The translations under genes and the position numbers were made by a program. The notes below the pieces were generated by a model, which had not been told where the DNA came from, made no database searches, and saw nothing but the letters and a program-made list of their open reading frames with translations. Source: Streptomyces cinnabarinus (GTDB taxonomy: Bacteria > Actinomycetota > Actinomycetes > Streptomycetales > Streptomycetaceae). From it: a DNA stretch of 64,000 nucleotides. The stretch spans positions 5,952,001-6,016,000 of the forward strand of contig NZ_CP114413.1 of assembly GCF_027270315.1 (NCBI RefSeq), read 5' to 3'. Below are positions 7,380 through 17,898 of the stretch, in pieces; the first letter of the stretch is position 1, and each line of letters opens with the position of its first letter.

Positions 7380-9730
7380 TACTGGCAGGCCTCGCAGGAC
7401 TCGGGGTTTTCCAGGGAGCAGGCGACGGCGTCCGCGGACTGCTGGACGGGGAGCGTCGCCTGGGCGGCGCGGGCGATGCGGGTCGCCGGGCGCGAGCGCA
7501 GGTAGTACGTCGTCTTCAGCCCGGACTTCCAGGCGTAGGCGTACATCGAGGAGAGCTTGCCGATGGTCGGCGTCTCCAGGAACAGGTTCAGCGACTGGGA
7601 CTGGTCCAGGAACGGCGTCCGGGCGGCGGCCATGTCGATCAGGCCGCGCTGCGGGATCTCCCACGCCGTGCGGTAGAGCCGCCGCACGTCCTCCGGGATC
7701 CACACGAAGTCCTGCACCGAGCCGTTCGCCTCGCGCAGCGCCTCACGGGTGCGGGCGTCCCAGACGCCCAGCTCCTTGAGGTCCTTCACCAGGTAGGAGT
7801 TGACCTGGAGGAACTCACCCGACAGCGTCTCGCGCTTGAACAGGTTGGACACCTGCGGCTCGATGCACTCGTAGACGCCCGCGATGGAGGCGATGGTGGC
7901 CGTCGGCGCGATCGCGAGCAGCAGCGAGTTGCGCATCCCGGTCCCGGCGATACGGCCGCGCAGCGCCGCCCACCGCTCCGGCCAGGTGAGTTCGGCGTCG
8001 TAGTGGTCGGGGTGCAGCACGCCCCGCGCGGTACGGGTCTTCTCCCAGGCCGGGAGCGGGCCGTTGCGCTCGGCGAGGTCGGCGGAGGCCTCGTAGGCGG
8101 CGAGCATGATGCGCTCGGCGATCCGGGTGGAGAGCGCCTTGGCCTCGGCGGAGTCGAACGGCAGCCGCAGCTGGAAGAGGACGTCCTGGAGGCCCATCGC
8201 GCCCAGGCCCACCGGCCGCCACTTGGCGTTGGAACGGCCCGCCTGCTCGGTCGGGTAGAAGTTGATGTCGACGACCCGGTCGAGGAAGGTGACGGCGGTA
8301 CGGACGGTGGCGTCGAGCCGCTCCCAGTCGATGTCGCCGGTCGCCGTGTCGACGAACGCCCCCAGGTTCACCGACCCCAGGTTGCAGACCGCCGTCTCCC
8401 CGTCGTCGGTGACCTCCAGGATCTCCGTGCAGAGGTTGGAGGAGTGGACGACATGGCCCGGCAGGGCCGTCTGGTTGGCGGTGCGGTTGGCGGCGTCCTT
8501 GAAGGTCATCCAGCCGTTGCCGGTCTGCGCCAGGGTGCGCATCATCCGGCCGTACAGATCACGGGCGGCGATGGTCCTGCGGGCGAGCCCCGCGGCCTCG
8601 GCCCTGCGATACGCGGCGTCGAACTCCTCGCCCCACAGGTCGACCAGCTCGGGCACGTCGGCGGGGGAGAACAGCGACCACTGGGCGTCCTCGTTCACCC
8701 GGCGCATGAACTCGTCCGGGATCCAGTGCGCGAGGTTCAGGTTGTGCGTCCGGCGGGCGTCCTCACCGGTGTTGTCCCGCAGCTCCAGGAACTCCTCGAT
8801 GTCGGAGTGCCAGGTCTCCAGGTAGACCGCGGCCGCGCCCTTGCGGCGTCCGCCCTGGTTCACGGCGGCGACGGAGGCGTCGAGCGTCTTGAGGAACGGG
8901 ACGATGCCGTTGGAGTGCCCGTTGGTGCCGCGGATCAGTGAACCCCGGGAGCGGATCCGGGAGTAGGAAAGACCGATGCCGCCGGCGTGCTTGGAGAGCC
9001 GGGCGACCTGGTGGTAGCGGTCGTAGATGGAGTCCAGCTCGTCGTTCGGGGAGTCGAGGAGGTAGCAGGACGACATCTGGGGGTGCCGGGTGCCGGAGTT
9101 GAAGAGCGTGGGCGAGGAGGGGAGGTAGTCGAGGCGGCTCATGAGCCCGTAGAGCGCGGCGACTTCGTCCAGTGCCCGAGTGGTGTCGTCCTCGGCGAGA
9201 CCGGCGGCGACGCGGAGCATGAAGTGCTGCGGGGTCTCCACGACCCGGCGCGTGATGGGGTGCCGCAGCAGGTACCGGCTGTGCAGGGTGCGCAGCCCGA
9301 AGTACCCGAAGCGGTCGTCGGCGCCGGAGTCGACGAGGGCGTCGAGGCGCTCGCCGTGGATCCGCACGAACTCGGCGGTCCGGTCGGCGATGAGCCCCTC
9401 CCGGTGCCCGACCGCGACGGACTCGGTGAAGGAGACGACGCCCTGCGAGGCGGCCTCGGCGGCGATGGAGATCGTCAGCAGCCGGGCGGCCAGCCTGCTG
9501 TAGGCGGGGTCCTCGGAGATGAGCCCGGCGGCGGCCTCGGTGGCCAGCTCGCGCAACTCCGCCTCGTCCGCGTGGGCGGACCGGCCGCGCAGCGCGGCGG
9601 CGGCGACCCGGCCGGGGTCGGCGTCGGGGAGGTCGGCGGTCAGCTCGGTCAGGGTCCGCAGCAGCGCGGTACCGGGACCGTCGGTCTCCACCGGGGCGGC
9701 GGAAACCGGGTCGGCTGGCGCGATGGTCAC
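7379..9730 (-). CDS. nrdA: Ribonucleotide reductase class Ia, large (catalytic) subunit
   Basis: 783 residues from a GTG at 9730 (MTIAPADPVSAAPV) with a GGGAG-type site before it; the longer frame to 10039 would translate the riboswitch and was rejected. It reduces ribonucleoside diphosphates to deoxy forms. Catalytic signatures include SSNLCTEI (Asn, Cys and Glu of the active site) and CNLGSVNLG, and the C-terminal swinging pair is CEACQ. The first 85 residues lack a recognisable ATP-cone, so dATP feedback through that domain may be missing. First gene of the nrdA-nrdB unit. Confidence 0.95.
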   Translation of the reverse strand: MTIAPADPVSAAPVETDGPGTALLRTLTELTADLPDADPGRVAAAALRGRSAHADEAELRELATEAAAGLISEDPAYSRLAARLLTISIAAEAASQGVVSFTESVAVGHREGLIADRTAEFVRIHGERLDALVDSGADDRFGYFGLRTLHSRYLLRHPITRRVVETPQHFMLRVAAGLAEDDTTRALDEVAALYGLMSRLDYLPSSPTLFNSGTRHPQMSSCYLLDSPNDELDSIYDRYHQVARLSKHAGGIGLSYSRIRSRGSLIRGTNGHSNGIVPFLKTLDASVAAVNQGGRRKGAAAVYLETWHSDIEEFLELRDNTGEDARRTHNLNLAHWIPDEFMRRVNEDAQWSLFSPADVPELVDLWGEEFDAAYRRAEAAGLARRTIAARDLYGRMMRTLAQTGNGWMTFKDAANRTANQTALPGHVVHSSNLCTEILEVTDDGETAVCNLGSVNLGAFVDTATGDIDWERLDATVRTAVTFLDRVVDINFYPTEQAGRSNAKWRPVGLGAMGLQDVLFQLRLPFDSAEAKALSTRIAERIMLAAYEASADLAERNGPLPAWEKTRTARGVLHPDHYDAELTWPERWAALRGRIAGTGMRNSLLLAIAPTATIASIAGVYECIEPQVSNLFKRETLSGEFLQVNSYLVKDLKELGVWDARTREALREANGSVQDFVWIPEDVRRLYRTAWEIPQRGLIDMAAARTPFLDQSQSLNLFLETPTIGKLSSMYAYAWKSGLKTTYYLRSRPATRIARAAQATLPVQQSADAVACSLENPESCEACQ

Positions 9731-9854
9731 GTGGGGGCTCTCCCTCGCTCGGCACGGGGCCTTGCGGGCAGGGGGCAGCTCACGAGCGCACGGGGCGTCG
9801 CGTCCACCGGCCCATTCCACGAGGCCCGGACGTCGGGCACCACGGCCGAACGGC

Positions 9855-9975
9855 CGGGTGCGCTGTCGGCAGGTCCTCGGACTGACTCCCATACGTGCGC
9901 GAACACGCATAAGTACACCGTTGCGGGACAGTTCCGGATTCACACCGGATTCCCCTGCGGCGGCAGCGAGCATGA
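9855..9975 (-). ncRNA. Cobalamin (coenzyme B12) riboswitch
   Basis: Read on the minus strand, the nrdA leader contains the conserved cobalamin core: GGGGAATCCGGTGTGAATC, then a CCCGCAAC segment, and a B12-box-like element AGTCAGTCCGAGGACCTGCC at 9867-9886. In S. coelicolor the nrdABS operon is switched off by coenzyme B12 in this way, so that the B12-dependent class II reductase is used instead. Boundaries are approximate. About 125 nt separate the aptamer from the nrdA GTG, room for an expression platform. Confidence 0.9.
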
Positions 9976-10021
9976 GCATACATCTTGTGCTCGCCTGCTT
10001 CGCCACCCCCAGATGTTGTGT
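9975..10021 (-). promoter_or_regulatory. Pair of NrdR-box-like operators of nrdA
   Basis: On the minus strand, ACACAACATCTGGGGG (10021-10006) and GCACAAGATGTATGCT (9990-9975) each partly match the NrdR box acaCwAtATaTwGtgt. They start 31 bp apart, the three-turn spacing typical of paired NrdR boxes. They lie just upstream of the riboswitch, where the promoter should be. Individual matches are only partial (about 11 and 10 of 16). Confidence 0.6.
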
Positions 10022-10042
10022 CGCTGGGTGTAATTGCATGAA

Positions 10043-10080
10043 AGCGGGCCGCCGTTGGTGTTGCTCTTCGGCGGCCCGCT
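10043..10080 (-). terminator. Terminator hairpin after the symporter gene
   Basis: Perfect 11-bp stem (10043-10053 with 10070-10080) around a 16-nt loop, 15 nt past the stop of the minus-strand symporter gene. Confidence 0.75.
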
Positions 10081-10094
10081 TCCCTGCCTGTGCC

Positions 10095-11690
10095 TCAGTG
10101 GACCGGCGTCAGATCCTTCTGTACGCCGGGGTCGCCCGCGTCCGCCGTGTAGTCCTCGGGGCTGGTCTCGTCGACGCCGTCCGGGGCCTTCGCGGCGCGC
10201 AGAACGAAGGTCAGGACCACCGTCACCACGAGGTTCAGGACGAAGGCCGTCAGCCCGATGTAGCCGATCTCGCCGATGCCGGGGATCTCCTTGGAGGAGC
10301 CGCCGAAGTGCTTCTGGGTCGGGGAGGCCACACCGTACGCCGCCACCGTGCCGTAGATCATGCCGACCGCCCAGCCGGCCAGCAGGGCCCAGCGGTGGAA
10401 CCAGCGGGTGAACAGGCCGCCCACCAGCGCCGGGAAGGTCTGCAGGATCCAGATGCCGCCCAGGAGCTGGAAGTTGATGGCGACCGTCTTGTCCATGGTC
10501 AGGACGAAGGCCAGCGCGCCCACCTTCACCAGCAGGGACACCAGCTTGGAGACCTTGGTCTCCTGCGCCGGAGTCGCGTCCGGCCTGATGAAGTCCTTGT
10601 AGATGTTGCGGGTGAAGAGGTTCGCCGCCGCGATCGACATGATCGCCGCCGGCACCAGGGCGCCGATGCCGATCGCCGCGAAGGCCACGCCCGCGAACCA
10701 GTCCGGGAACATGTTCTCGAACAGCTGCGGGATCGCCAACTGGCCGTTCTCCACCTTCACTCCGGCCGCGATCGCCATGAAGCCGAGCAGCGCGAGCAGA
10801 CCGAGCATCAGCGAGTACAGCGGCAGGATCGTGGTGTTGCGGCGGATCACGTCACGGCTCTTCGACGACAGCGTCGCCGTGATGGAGTGCGGGTACATGA
10901 ACAGCGCGAGCGCCGAGCCCAACGCCAGCGTGGCGTACGTCCACTGGCCGGCCTCCGGCGGCACCAGGCCGCCCACGCCGGTGGTGGTGAACTTCTCGCC
11001 CGCGCCGGCGAAGATCTCGTCGAACCCGCCCAGCTTGATCGGGATGTAGATGATCGCCACCGCGATCACCAGGTAGATCAGCGTGTCCTTGACGAAGGCG
11101 ATCAGCGCGGGGGCCCGGAGGCCGGACGAGTAGGTGTACGCCGCCAGCACACCGAACGCGATCAGCAGCGGGAGGTCCTTGATGAACCAGTTGGTGTTCT
11201 CCCCGCCACCGACGCCCATCACGTCCAGCACCGCCTGGATGCCGACGAGTTGGAGCGCGATGTACGGCATGGTCGCGAGGATGCCGGTCACCGCGACCGC
11301 CAGCGACAGGCCCTTGGAGCCGAACCGGCCGCGCACGAAGTCGGAGGTCGTCACGTACCCGTGCTTGTGGGACACCGACCACAGCCGGGGCAGGAAGGTG
11401 AAGATCAGCGGGTAGACGAGGATCGTGTACGGCACCGCGAAGAAGCCCGCCGCGCCGGCCGCGTAGATCGCCGCCGGGACGGCCACGAAGGTGTAGGCCG
11501 TGTACAGGTCACCGCCGAGCAGGAACCAGGTGACCCAGGTGCCGAACGACCGTCCGCCCAGGCCCCATTCGTCGAGGCTGTGCTCGTTCTCGGCCTTGCG
11601 CCAGCGGGCGGCCAGGAAGCCCATGACCGTGACGGCCAGGAAGAAGAAGATGAAGACGGCGAGTGCCACGCCGTTCACGCCGTCGTTCAT
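10095..11690 (-). CDS. Sodium:solute symporter, MctP-like monocarboxylate permease
   Basis: 531 residues with about 13 membrane segments in the solute:sodium symporter pattern. The stretch WGLGGRSFGTWVTWFLLGGDLYTAYTF near residues 42-68 and long hydrophobic helices throughout resemble the MctP group, which takes up lactate, pyruvate or alanine. The C-terminus is acidic and cytoplasmic. Its start overlaps the stop of the DUF3311 gene (ATGA), a pairing repeatedly seen for this transporter group. Substrate is inferred from family only. Confidence 0.85.
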   Translation of the reverse strand: MNDGVNGVALAVFIFFFLAVTVMGFLAARWRKAENEHSLDEWGLGGRSFGTWVTWFLLGGDLYTAYTFVAVPAAIYAAGAAGFFAVPYTILVYPLIFTFLPRLWSVSHKHGYVTTSDFVRGRFGSKGLSLAVAVTGILATMPYIALQLVGIQAVLDVMGVGGGENTNWFIKDLPLLIAFGVLAAYTYSSGLRAPALIAFVKDTLIYLVIAVAIIYIPIKLGGFDEIFAGAGEKFTTTGVGGLVPPEAGQWTYATLALGSALALFMYPHSITATLSSKSRDVIRRNTTILPLYSLMLGLLALLGFMAIAAGVKVENGQLAIPQLFENMFPDWFAGVAFAAIGIGALVPAAIMSIAAANLFTRNIYKDFIRPDATPAQETKVSKLVSLLVKVGALAFVLTMDKTVAINFQLLGGIWILQTFPALVGGLFTRWFHRWALLAGWAVGMIYGTVAAYGVASPTQKHFGGSSKEIPGIGEIGYIGLTAFVLNLVVTVVLTFVLRAAKAPDGVDETSPEDYTADAGDPGVQKDLTPVH

Positions 11691-11953
11691 TCGGCCGCAC
11701 CGCCCTTCGCGGCGGCGCGGGCGCGCTGGTCACGCTGCCACAGCTGGTACGCGACCATCGTCAGCACGGTCGAGATCAGCACCCACGCCATCTGGTACCA
11801 GTAGAAGAACGGGATGCCGATGAAGGCCGGGTCGGCCTTCGCATACGAACCCACCCACAGCATCGCCACGAAGGGCGCGAACAGACAGAGGGCGATGATG
11901 ACGCGCACAGGCGTCACCACCGGCTCTCTGCTCACTTTAGGACCTTGCGACAT
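11687..11953 (-). CDS. DUF3311 small membrane protein, symporter partner
   Basis: 88 residues from the ATG at 11953, preceded by GAGGGG; a GTG at 11974 is also in frame. Two membrane segments (VRVIIALCLFAPFVAMLWVG and a helix around FYWYQMAWVLISTVLTMVAY) and a basic C-terminus fit DUF3311. It overlaps the symporter start by 4 nt and is probably an accessory subunit. Confidence 0.85.
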   Translation of the reverse strand: MSQGPKVSREPVVTPVRVIIALCLFAPFVAMLWVGSYAKADPAFIGIPFFYWYQMAWVLISTVLTMVAYQLWQRDQRARAAAKGGAAE

Positions 11954-12063
11954 CAGACGGCACCGTCCCCTCACTGATCACCTGGTGTAACGCGCAGGCA
12001 ATCTAGGTCACGGTGTCGCAGAAACGGAACCCCTCGTCCACATATCGGCCCCGGAAGATCGCT

Positions 12064-12235
12064 TCAGCAGCAGCGGAACCCCTGGCGGGGGTCCGACTCC
12101 TGTCGGTCCGTCCGCATCCGCTCGAAGTCACGCCGGGTCGGCACGGGTGCCGCCGGGTGGTCCCTGCGAAGGTGGGCGGTGTAGCGGTCGTAGGCCGATT
12201 CGTCGGTCAATTCGCGGACGTACCAGCGCATCGCC

Positions 12236-12261
<26 letters not shown>
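12064..12261 (-). CDS. YbdD/YjiX-like CstA-associated small protein
   Basis: 65 residues, arginine-rich, with the family pattern YDRYTAHLRRDHP followed by PTRRDFERMRTDRQ and ending RQGFRCC. In E. coli, YbdD and YjiX accompany the pyruvate/peptide permeases CstA and BtsT. The family is catalogued as a putative selenoprotein because some members end in selenocysteine; here both terminal residues are Cys. It overlaps the 3' end of cstA by 26 nt. Confidence 0.85.
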
Positions 12262-14371
<2,110 letters not shown>

Positions 14372-14471
14372 CGGGTCGTCCTCCCGTCCATGCGATGAGG
14401 GGAGGACCGTAGAACAGGAACAGCAGAGGCGCTACACCACGAGCACTATGTAGTTCGAGGCTTCAACAGAC

Positions 14472-15236
14472 CTACTCCTGCGGACGCTTGAGCCTCGCGA
14501 CGAACTTGTACCGGTCGCCGCGGTAGACGGAGCGCACCCACTCCACCGGCTGACCGGTCCGGTCCAGGGAGTGGCGGGAGAGCATCAGCATCGGCAGGCC
14601 CACGTCCGTGCCGAGCAGGCCGGCCTCGCGCGGGGTCGCCAGCGAGGTCTCGATGGTCTCCTCGGCCTCGGCGAGATGGACGTCGTAGACCTCGGCGAGG
14701 GCGGTGTAGAGGGAGGTGTACTTCACGAGGCTGCGCCTGAGGGCCGGGAAGCGCTTGGCGCTCAGGTGGGTCGTCTCGATCGCCATCGGCTCACCGTTGG
14801 CCATGCGCAGCCGCTCGATGCGGAGCACCCGGCCGCCGGCCGTGATGTCGAGCAGGTCGGCGAGGCGGTCGTCGGCGGTGATGTAGCCGATGTCCAGCAG
14901 TTGGGACGTCGGTTCCAGACCCTGGGCGCGCATGTCCTCGGTGTACGAGGTGAGCTGGAGCGCCTGGGAGACCTTCGGCTTCGCGACGAAGGTGCCCTTG
15001 CCCTGGATCCGCTCCAGCCGCCCCTCGACGACCAGTTCCTGCAGGGCCTGGCGCACCGTCGTGCGGGAGGTGTCGAACTCCGCGGCGAGGGTCCGCTCAG
15101 GGGGGACCGGGGTGCCCGGTGCCTGTGTCTCCGTCATGTCGAGCAGATGCTTCTTCAAGCGGTAGTACTTCGGCACACGCGCGGTACGGACGGCGGCCCC
15201 ACCCTCGTTCTCCGCACTGCTGACGTCGGTGCTCAT
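14472..15236 (-). CDS. dasR: DasR, GntR/HutC-family global regulator of aminosugar use
   Basis: 254 residues. It represses chitin and N-acetylglucosamine genes by binding dre operators and lets go when glucosamine-6-phosphate accumulates. The N-terminal winged helix carries TLAAEFDTSRTTVRQALQELVVEGRLERIQGKGTFVA (about residues 48-84), and a UTRA effector domain follows. Position (divergent from dasABC, near nagB) and sequence match S. coelicolor DasR SCO5231 as I recall it. The shared upstream region holds several dre-like sites. Confidence 0.95.
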   Translation of the reverse strand: MSTDVSSAENEGGAAVRTARVPKYYRLKKHLLDMTETQAPGTPVPPERTLAAEFDTSRTTVRQALQELVVEGRLERIQGKGTFVAKPKVSQALQLTSYTEDMRAQGLEPTSQLLDIGYITADDRLADLLDITAGGRVLRIERLRMANGEPMAIETTHLSAKRFPALRRSLVKYTSLYTALAEVYDVHLAEAEETIETSLATPREAGLLGTDVGLPMLMLSRHSLDRTGQPVEWVRSVYRGDRYKFVARLKRPQE

Positions 15237-15302
15237 GCTCTGCCTTCCAGGCTCCGGCTGCGGCTCACATCGTGATCCCTTCTATATACCCTCACCACCA
15301 CT

Positions 15303-15318
15303 TTTGGTCTAGTCCATA
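15303..15318. promoter_or_regulatory. dre operator A (DasR) in the dasR-dasA region
   Basis: TTTGGTCTAGTCCATA matches the DasR consensus ACTGGTCTAGACCAGT in its central TGGTCTAG-CCA core. It is closest to dasR. A half-conserved site, AAGTGGTCTAG at 15324-15334 with a degenerate right arm, follows immediately. Confidence 0.75.
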
Positions 15319-15448
15319 GAGCCAAGTGGTCTAGCGGACGAGAGTACTCCGCCATCGTTCTTTTCGCTGCCTTCTTACTTAAAGGTTCCTTCATATGTAG
15401 GTCGCATAACGGCTGGTCAGAGCCCTTTCCGGCACCCTTGACAGGATT

Positions 15449-15464
15449 TTTGGTCTGGTCCAAG
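15449..15464. promoter_or_regulatory. dre operator C (DasR) upstream of dasA
   Basis: TTTGGTCTGGTCCAAG, a near-palindromic match to the DasR consensus, about 80 nt before the dasA start. Confidence 0.75.
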
Positions 15465-15472
15465 CTCCACGT

Positions 15473-15488
15473 ACTGGTCTACACCATT
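15473..15488. promoter_or_regulatory. dre operator D (DasR) proximal to dasA
   Basis: ACTGGTCTACACCATT, the best left-arm match to the DasR consensus, ending 56 nt before the dasA GTG. A further half-site, TTGGTCCAGG, follows at 15487-15496. Confidence 0.8.
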
Positions 15489-15544
15489 GGTCCAGGTCCC
15501 GGCCCATGGGCGGGGGGTTCATGGGCATCCCTGAGGAGGGTGGC

Positions 15545-16828
15545 GTGAAGCGCAAGCTGATATCCGCGATCGGTGTCGCGGCAATGATGGTCTCCATCGC
15601 GGCGTGTGGGAGCGACGACGGCGACGGCGACGGGGGCGGCAAGGCCGGCGCGGACGGCTACGCGGGCCAGACCCTCACCGTCTGGGTGATGGACGGTTCC
15701 TCCCCCGACCAGTGGCAGAAGGACGTCGCCGCCGCCTTCGAGAAGAAGACCAAGGCGAAGGTCAAGTTCGAGGTCCAGCAGTGGAACGGCATTCAGCAGA
15801 AGCTGACCACCGCCCTGTCGGAGGAGAACCCGCCGGACGTCTTCGAGATCGGCAACACCCAGACCCCGGCCTACGCCAAGACCGGCGGCCTCGCCGACCT
15901 GGCCGACCTCAAGACCGAGATCGGCGGGGACTGGGTCGAGTCCCTGAACGAGTCCTCCGTCTTCGAGGGCAAGCAGTACGCGGCGCCGTGGTACTTCGCC
16001 AACCGTGTCGTCCTCTACAACAAGAGCGTCTGGGCCGACGCGGGTATCAAGGACACCCCCAAGACCCGGGACGAGTTCTACGAGGACCTGAAGACGATCG
16101 GCGAGAAGACCGACGCCGAGCCGATCTACCTGCCCGGCCAGAACTGGTACCACTTCGTCGGCCTCACCATCGGTGAGGGCGCCGAGCTGGTGAAGAAGGA
16201 CGGCGACAAGTACGTCTCCAACCTGGACGACCCGAAGGTCGCCGCCGCCATGGAGACGTACCAGAAGTTCCAGGAGCTCTCCAAGGCTCCGAAGGACAAG
16301 GACGAGGCCACCCCGCAGCAGGGTGAGGTCTTCGGCAAGGGCAAGGTCGGCGCCTTCATCGGTATGGGCTGGGAGGCCGGTATCGCGATCGAGGCCAACC
16401 CGAAGATCGAGAAGGAGATCGGCTACTTCACCATCCCGGGTGCCACGGCCGACAAGCCCGAGGGTGTCTTCCTCGGCGGCTCCAACCTCGCCGTCGCCGC
16501 GGGCAGCAAGAAGCAGGACCTGGCCAAGGAGTTCCTGCGGATCGCCCTCTCGGACGAGTTCGAGGGCCAGCTCGCCAAGGAGAACGGCGTCATCCCGAAC
16601 AAGGAGGCTCTCCAGAGCAACCTCGCGGGCAACGCCGTCGCCGAGGCCGCCGCGCCGGCCGCCGCGGGCGGTGGCACCACGCCGCTGATCGCCGAGTGGG
16701 CCGCCGTCGAGAACGCGCCCAACCCGATCAAGACCTACATGACCGCCGTGCTGAACGGTAAGTCCCCGGCCGAGGCCGCCGCCCAGGTCGAGGAAGAGTT
16801 CAACAAGCGTCTGTCGCAGCAGCAGTAG
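15545..16828 (+). CDS. dasA: DasA, chitobiose-binding lipoprotein of the Das ABC transporter
   Basis: 427 residues from a GTG with GAGGAGGG 7-8 nt upstream; the earlier ATG codons at 15506 and 15521 lie before that site. The signal peptide MKRKLISAIGVAAMMVSIAAC ends in a lipobox, so the mature Cys is lipid-anchored. The remainder is a class 1 sugar-binding protein. In S. coelicolor DasA binds N,N'-diacetylchitobiose. It begins dasABC-dasD, downstream of dre sites; no ATPase gene is present, consistent with use of the shared ATPase MsiK encoded elsewhere. Confidence 0.93.
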   Translation: MKRKLISAIGVAAMMVSIAACGSDDGDGDGGGKAGADGYAGQTLTVWVMDGSSPDQWQKDVAAAFEKKTKAKVKFEVQQWNGIQQKLTTALSEENPPDVFEIGNTQTPAYAKTGGLADLADLKTEIGGDWVESLNESSVFEGKQYAAPWYFANRVVLYNKSVWADAGIKDTPKTRDEFYEDLKTIGEKTDAEPIYLPGQNWYHFVGLTIGEGAELVKKDGDKYVSNLDDPKVAAAMETYQKFQELSKAPKDKDEATPQQGEVFGKGKVGAFIGMGWEAGIAIEANPKIEKEIGYFTIPGATADKPEGVFLGGSNLAVAAGSKKQDLAKEFLRIALSDEFEGQLAKENGVIPNKEALQSNLAGNAVAEAAAPAAAGGGTTPLIAEWAAVENAPNPIKTYMTAVLNGKSPAEAAAQVEEEFNKRLSQQQ

Positions 16829-16905
16829 GCGCACCCGGGCGGGGGCCGTCGAGGCGGCCCCCGCCCCCCGCGCATGGGTAGGTCGAGGAGGAAGAGAACG
16901 CGAGC

Positions 16906-17898
16906 ATGACCGTGCAGACAGAACGGCCGCCTTCAGGCCCGAAGCACGTCCGTAAGGACCCACCGGGATCCGGCCACTCCACCCCGAGAGCCGCGTCCCG
17001 CATCGGCGCGCTCGCCCCGTACCTGTTGCTGCTGCCGGCCCTCTCGGCGACCGTGCTGCTGCTCGGCTGGCCGCTGCTGAAGGACGCGCTGCTGTCGTTC
17101 CAGAACCTCAACATGGCGCAGCTGATCCAGCACGTCACCGAGTGGAACGGCGTCGACAACTACACCGAGGTCCTCGGCAGCGAGGACTTCTGGCGTGTCA
17201 CCGTGCGCTCGATCCTGTTCACGGCGGCCAACGTCGCCCTGACCATGATCTTCGGCTCGCTCGTCGGCCTGCTGCTCGCCCGGCTCGGCAGGCGTATGCG
17301 GTTCACCCTGATGATCGGCCTGGTGCTGGCCTGGGCCATGCCCGTGGTCGCCGCCACCACCGTCTACCAGTGGCTCTTCGCCCAGCGCTTCGGCGTCGTC
17401 AACTGGGTGCTGGACAAGCTCGGCTGGCACTCCATGGCCGACTACAGCTGGACCAGCGGCCAGATGTCCACGTTCTTCGTGGTCACGATGCTGATCGTGT
17501 GGATGTCGATCCCCTTCGTGGCGATCAACCTCTACGCGGCCACCACCACCATCCCCGCCGAGCTCTACGAGGCCGCCGCCCTGGACGGCGCCGGCGCCTG
17601 GAAGAGCTTCGCCACGGTCACCTTCCCGTTCCTGCGGCCCTTCCTCTACGCGACCACGTTCCTCGAAGTCATCTGGATCTTCAAGGCGTTCGTGCAGGTC
17701 TACACGTTCAACCAGGGCGGCCCCGACCGCCTCACCGAGATCCTGCCGGTCTACGCCTACATCGAGGGCGTCGGCAACCAGCACTACGGCATGGGCGCCG
17801 CGATCGCCCTGCTGACCATCCTGATCCTGCTCGGCCTCACCGCCTACTACCTGCGGATCGTGCTCAAGCAAGAGAAGGAAGAGGAGGCCGGGCTGTGA
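16906..17898 (+). CDS. dasB: DasB, sugar ABC transporter permease
   Basis: 330 residues, six membrane segments, with the EAA loop ELYEAAALDGAGAWKSFATVTFP near residues 222-244 that docks the ATPase. An unusually long hydrophilic N-terminus (about 30 residues) precedes the first helix. It pairs with DasC, whose GTG start overlaps this stop (GTGA). Confidence 0.93.
   Translation: MTVQTERPPSGPKHVRKDPPGSGHSTPRAASRIGALAPYLLLLPALSATVLLLGWPLLKDALLSFQNLNMAQLIQHVTEWNGVDNYTEVLGSEDFWRVTVRSILFTAANVALTMIFGSLVGLLLARLGRRMRFTLMIGLVLAWAMPVVAATTVYQWLFAQRFGVVNWVLDKLGWHSMADYSWTSGQMSTFFVVTMLIVWMSIPFVAINLYAATTTIPAELYEAAALDGAGAWKSFATVTFPFLRPFLYATTFLEVIWIFKAFVQVYTFNQGGPDRLTEILPVYAYIEGVGNQHYGMGAAIALLTILILLGLTAYYLRIVLKQEKEEEAGL

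Noticed and set aside
9730..10039. N-terminal extension of NrdA to 886 residues
   Set aside because: The extra codons translate the cobalamin aptamer and NrdR-like boxes.
9519..11804. 761-codon plus-strand frame opposite nrdA and the symporter
   Set aside because: It crosses the riboswitch and a terminator and consists of Arg/Gly/Asp-rich low-complexity sequence.
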